This document shows positions 12,234-14,781 of a DNA stretch of 14,781 bases, in pieces. The stretch spans positions 1 to 14,781 of the forward strand of contig JAGBYS010000010.1 in the NCBI GenBank assembly GCA_017628675.1, written 5' to 3'. Position 1 is the first letter of the stretch, and each line of letters starts with the position of its first letter. The position numbers were made by a program, and so were the translations under genes. The notes below the pieces were generated by a model. The model saw nothing but the letters and a program-made list of their open reading frames with translations, made no database searches and was not told the origin of the DNA. Origin of the DNA: Tidjanibacter sp. GTDB taxonomy: Bacteria; Bacteroidota; Bacteroidia; Bacteroidales; Rikenellaceae.

Positions 12234-14387
12234 ATGAAAACTTATCAAACTCAGAACCTTCGAAATGTCGCTATCGTTGGCGGCACGGGTAGCGGCAAGA
12301 CCACTCTTGCCGAAGCATTTGCATTTGAAAGCAAACTCATCGACCGTAAAGGTACCGTAGAGGCTGGCAACACCCTCTCCGACAACTCCGAGGTGGAGCA
12401 GGAGCAGGGCCGCAGTATCTTCCCCTCGGTTATCTACACCGAGTTTGCAGGACACAAGTTCAACTTCATTGACACCCCCGGTGTGGATGACCTCTGTGGT
12501 GGCGTATTCACCGCATACAAAGTTTGCGACCTGGCTGCCCTTGTAATCAACGGCCACAACGGTTTCGATGTAGGTAGCGAGATTCACAGCCGCTACGCAG
12601 CTCAGGCTAAGATGCCCGTTGTAGGTATCGTTAACCAGCTCGACAAAGAGGGTACCACCTGGGAGAAAGCTATCGAGTCGATCGTTGCAGGTTCGCCCAT
12701 CAAACCCGTAGTTGTTCAGTATCCCGCCAACCCCGGTGTTGGTTTCGACGCCATCATCGATGTACTCACGATGAAGATGTACAAGGCCAAAGACGAGAAC
12801 GGTGGTCAGGAGGAGTTGGAGATTCCCGCTTCGGAGATGGATCGCGCTATGGACTACCACAACGAGCTGTTGGAGGCTGCTGCCATCAACGACGAGGCTC
12901 TGATGGAGAAATTCTTCGAGACCAACGACCTGTCGGCCGACGAGATTCGCCAGGGTCTGAGGGATGGTGTTGCAGGCCGCGACTTTATGCCCATCTTCTG
13001 CTGCTCGGCAAAGAAGAGCTTTGGTCTGAAACGCATTATGGAGTTCATCATCAATGTTCTCCCCGATCCCAAACACGCAAATGTACTCACCGATGTTGAG
13101 GGCAACGAGGTTAAGTGTGACTCGGAGGCTCCCACCTCGATCTTCATCTTCCGCAACGCTGTTGAGCAGCACGTGGGTGAGGTTAGCTACTTCCGCGTAG
13201 TTACCGGTAAGCTCACCGAGGGTATGGAGCTCACCAACCGTCGCAATGGCAACAAAGAGAAAATTTCGCAGATCTTCGCAGTGGCTGGTAAGAAGCGCGA
13301 GAAGGTGAGCGAGATGGTTGCCGGTGAGATCGGTTGCACCGTGAAACTCAAAGGCACCAAGGCAAACGACACTCTCGGTGTTGGTGAGGTTGCAGCTATC
13401 TCGAAGATCAACTTCCCCGCACCCCGCTACCGTGCAGCTGTTCGCGCTCTGGATCAGAACAACGAGGAGAAACTCGGCGAGCTTCTCAACCGCCTCAAAC
13501 AGGAGGATCCCACCTACATCGTTGAGTACTCCAAGGAGCTCAAGCAGACCATCGTTCAGTGCCAGGGTGAGATGCACATCAACCTGCTGAAGACCTACCT
13601 CAACAAGAATAAGATTGAGGTTGAGTTCCTGGCTCCCCGCATCCCCTACCGTGAGACCATCACCAAGGTGGCTGCTGCAAACTACCGTCACCGCAAACAG
13701 TCGGGTGGTTCGGGTCAGTTCGGCGAGGTACATATGGTTGTAGAGCCCTACTATGAGGGTATGCCCGAGCCCAAGCAGTACAAGGTTGACGGCCGCGAGC
13801 TCTTGGTTAACATCAAAGGCAAAGAGGAGTTCGACCTCGAGTGGGGTGGCAAACTCATCTACTACAACGCAATCGTTGGTGGTGCTATCGACGCACGCTT
13901 TATGCCCGCAATCCTCAAGGGTATCAAGGATAAACTCAACGAGGGTCCTCTGACCGGTTCGTACGCACGCGACATCCGCGTAGTTATCTACGATGGTAAG
14001 ATGCACCCCGTAGATTCGAATGAGATCTCGTTCGTTCTGGCTGCTCGCAACGCCTTCAAGGAGGCCTTCCGCAACGCAGGTCCCAAGATCCTCGAGCCCA
14101 TCTACAGCGTAGAGGTATTGGTTCCCAGCGAGAATGTGGGTGACATTATGAGCGATTTGACCAGCAACCGCCGTGCACAGATTATGGGTATGAACGCCGA
14201 GGGCTCCTTCAGCCGTCTGAGCGCACGCGTGCCTCTGGCAGAGCTCTATCGCTACTCGACCACCCTGAGCGCAATGACTCTGGGCCGTGCAAGCTACACT
14301 ATGGAGTTTGCATCCTATGAGCAGGTTCCCGCCGATGTTCAGGACAAGCTGCTCAAGGCTTACCAGGAAGAGGACAAAGACGAGTAG
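12234..14387 (+). CDS. fusA2: Elongation factor G paralogue with degenerate GTPase (FusA2/EF-G2)
   Basis: 717 residues with all EF-G domains. The G domain has lost consensus residues: P-loop GGTGSGKTT (16-24) instead of AHIDAGKTT; switch I reads EQGRSI (57-62) where EF-G has ERGITI; switch II is DTPGVDDL (80-87), so the catalytic His of DTPGHVDF is absent; NKxD is NQLD (134-137). Domains II-V look sound: domain III around QCQGEMHINLL (442-452), domain IV SGGSGQFGEVH (490-500), domain V VLVPSENVGDIMSDL. In Bacteroides thetaiotaomicron the FusA2 paralogue translocates ribosomes without GTP hydrolysis and is induced on carbon limitation for gut fitness; this protein has the same kind of changes. 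It is a lone gene with its own promoter. Codons favour GGT, GTT and GCT, unlike the neighbours, which favour GGC, GTG and GCC, suggesting high expression. Confidence 0.93.
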   Translation: MKTYQTQNLRNVAIVGGTGSGKTTLAEAFAFESKLIDRKGTVEAGNTLSDNSEVEQEQGRSIFPSVIYTEFAGHKFNFIDTPGVDDLCGGVFTAYKVCDLAALVINGHNGFDVGSEIHSRYAAQAKMPVVGIVNQLDKEGTTWEKAIESIVAGSPIKPVVVQYPANPGVGFDAIIDVLTMKMYKAKDENGGQEELEIPASEMDRAMDYHNELLEAAAINDEALMEKFFETNDLSADEIRQGLRDGVAGRDFMPIFCCSAKKSFGLKRIMEFIINVLPDPKHANVLTDVEGNEVKCDSEAPTSIFIFRNAVEQHVGEVSYFRVVTGKLTEGMELTNRRNGNKEKISQIFAVAGKKREKVSEMVAGEIGCTVKLKGTKANDTLGVGEVAAISKINFPAPRYRAAVRALDQNNEEKLGELLNRLKQEDPTYIVEYSKELKQTIVQCQGEMHINLLKTYLNKNKIEVEFLAPRIPYRETITKVAAANYRHRKQSGGSGQFGEVHMVVEPYYEGMPEPKQYKVDGRELLVNIKGKEEFDLEWGGKLIYYNAIVGGAIDARFMPAILKGIKDKLNEGPLTGSYARDIRVVIYDGKMHPVDSNEISFVLAARNAFKEAFRNAGPKILEPIYSVEVLVPSENVGDIMSDLTSNRRAQIMGMNAEGSFSRLSARVPLAELYRYSTTLSAMTLGRASYTMEFASYEQVPADVQDKLLKAYQEEDKDE

Positions 14388-14402
14388 TAGTCAATCGCAT
14401 AT

Positions 14403-14501
14403 TGCGGGTGCTTTTTGCACCAAAATTCAGAGAGCGGACTTCCTCACCTACGACAGTAGGCTGCGGAGTCCGCTCCTTCTTTTGGTACAAAAATCCCCGC
14501 A
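14403..14501 (+). terminator. Nested foldback downstream of fusA2, probable terminator or structured 3' end
   Basis: Four sets of complementary arms nest around one centre: TGCGGG/CCCGCA (14403-14408, 14496-14501), ACCAAAA/TTTTGGT (14419-14425, 14480-14486), GAGCGGACT/AGTCCGCTC (14432-14440, 14467-14475) and CCTA/TAGG (14447-14450, 14457-14460). The 9-bp stem followed by CTTCTTTT resembles a terminator; the outer pairs go beyond what one needs. A competing small hairpin GGTGC/GCACC sits at 14407-14421. Confidence 0.5.
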
Positions 14502-14554
14502 CAATCTGCAATTGCGTCAAATTTTCCCGCTTTTCATAGTCGACCATCAACCGA

Positions 14555-14633
14555 CCTAAGGGTTATGGGGCTAATGAGTCCTATATGACTTATGGGTCCC
14601 ATAGGTCTTATAAGTCTTATAGACCCTATTATG
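14555..14633. repeat. Degenerate 9-base tandem repeat array
   Basis: From 14571 the sequence divides into seven units of exactly 9 bases, consensus CYTATRRGT: CTAATGAGT, CCTATATGA, CTTATGGGT, CCCATAGGT, CTTATAAGT, CTTATAGAC, CCTATTATG. A further unit CCTAAGGGT (14555-14563) precedes after a 7-base remnant. The array also forms odd dyads centred on T, such as TATGGG-T-CCCATA and TATAAG-T-CTTATA. No convincing reading frame with a start covers it. Role unknown. Confidence 0.65.
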
Positions 14634-14659
14634 ATCCCCCTTTAGGACGGGGTCGTTCT

Positions 14660-14695
14660 GCCTTTTGGCCCTTTTAGCCCCTTTAGCCCTTACGG
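14660..14695. repeat. Second short 9-base repeat array
   Basis: Four consecutive 9-base units: GCCTTTTGG, CCCTTTTAG, CCCCTTTAG, CCCTTACGG. One unit (CCCCTTTAG) also occurs at 14637-14645, between this array and the first. Between 14388 and the window end no gene is visible apart from these repeats, the foldback and the promoter. Confidence 0.5.
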
Positions 14696-14721
14696 ACCTT
14701 CATCATCTCTCAACTCCCCCA

Positions 14722-14753
14722 TTTGTTTTCTCGGAGAAAAAATCATACCTTTG
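14722..14753 (+). promoter_or_regulatory. Consensus Bacteroidetes promoter reading out of the window
   Basis: TTTG (14722-14725), 20-base spacer, TACCTTTG (14746-14753): both boxes match and the spacing is ideal. The following bases contain an ATG at 14764 that meets a stop after four codons, so the real gene starts beyond the right edge. Confidence 0.75.
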
Positions 14754-14781
14754 TTTCGGATATTATGCTCACAATCTAAAA

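Noticed and set aside
12216..14006. 596-residue open frame antisense to fusA2
   Set aside because: It is a by-product of the codon bias of fusA2 on the other strand. It shows no family motif, signal peptide or promoter, while fusA2 is unmistakable.
14585..14670. Possible small peptide encoded by the 9-base repeats
   Set aside because: One plus frame is open across the array, but its only ATG lies inside the repeats, would give about 27 residues, and has no promoter upstream.

Overview
The window looks like chromosomal DNA from a moderately GC-rich member of Bacteroidales, most likely Rikenellaceae or an Alistipes-like genus (inference). The main evidence is a recurring Bacteroidetes-type -7 promoter box TAnnTTTG (TACCTTTG, TATCTTTG or TAAATTTG) ahead of most transcription units. 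A-rich leaders without strong Shine-Dalgarno sequences, a DUF4290 gene, a DUF4369/thioredoxin-fold lipoprotein, an FusA2-type elongation factor, and several exported lipoproteins or beta-barrels agree with this. I see no insertion sequence, phage gene, CRISPR array, tRNA or rRNA.

Region by region. 1-1282 (minus) is a compact unit: ppa (inorganic pyrophosphatase), a small secreted protein of unknown function, and the 5' part of folA (dihydrofolate reductase), which runs off the left edge. 1283-1435 holds two strong hairpins between this unit and a small nitroreductase (minus). Back-to-back promoters then separate the nitroreductase from a plus-strand pair, a HAD phosphatase and rdgB (house-cleaning NTP pyrophosphatase). 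rdgB converges on and overlaps by 7 bases a minus-strand sigma-54 activator that has lost its phosphoacceptor and its DNA-binding domain. A perfect palindrome carrying a -7 box on each strand separates this regulator from the DUF4290 gene. Next comes a plus-strand run: a lipoprotein with a thioredoxin fold lacking CXXC, an LpxH-type hydrolase, and thyA, closed by a clear rho-independent terminator.

8522-12066 is all minus strand: an NrnA-type DHH phosphoesterase, then a cell-envelope cluster of two tandem paralogous small outer-membrane beta-barrels and a lipoprotein. 12234-14387 is the second elongation factor G, FusA2, with a clearly degenerate GTPase domain and codon use unlike its neighbours. 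The last 394 bases contain no gene. They hold a nested foldback just after fusA2, two short arrays of degenerate 9-base repeats, and an outward promoter with both boxes at ideal spacing, whose gene lies beyond the window.

How the genes fit together: folA and thyA are partner enzymes of the thymidylate cycle but sit about 7 kb apart on opposite strands. ppa, rdgB and nrnA all clean up nucleotides or pyrophosphate. FusA2 in Bacteroides supports translation under carbon limitation without GTP hydrolysis. The most interesting items are the GTPase-defective EF-G, the stripped-down sigma-54 activator, the redox-dead thioredoxin lipoprotein, the paralogous barrel pair with its lipoprotein, and the 9-base repeat arrays next to a promoter. 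I found no wholly new multi-gene system that the sequence alone can prove.
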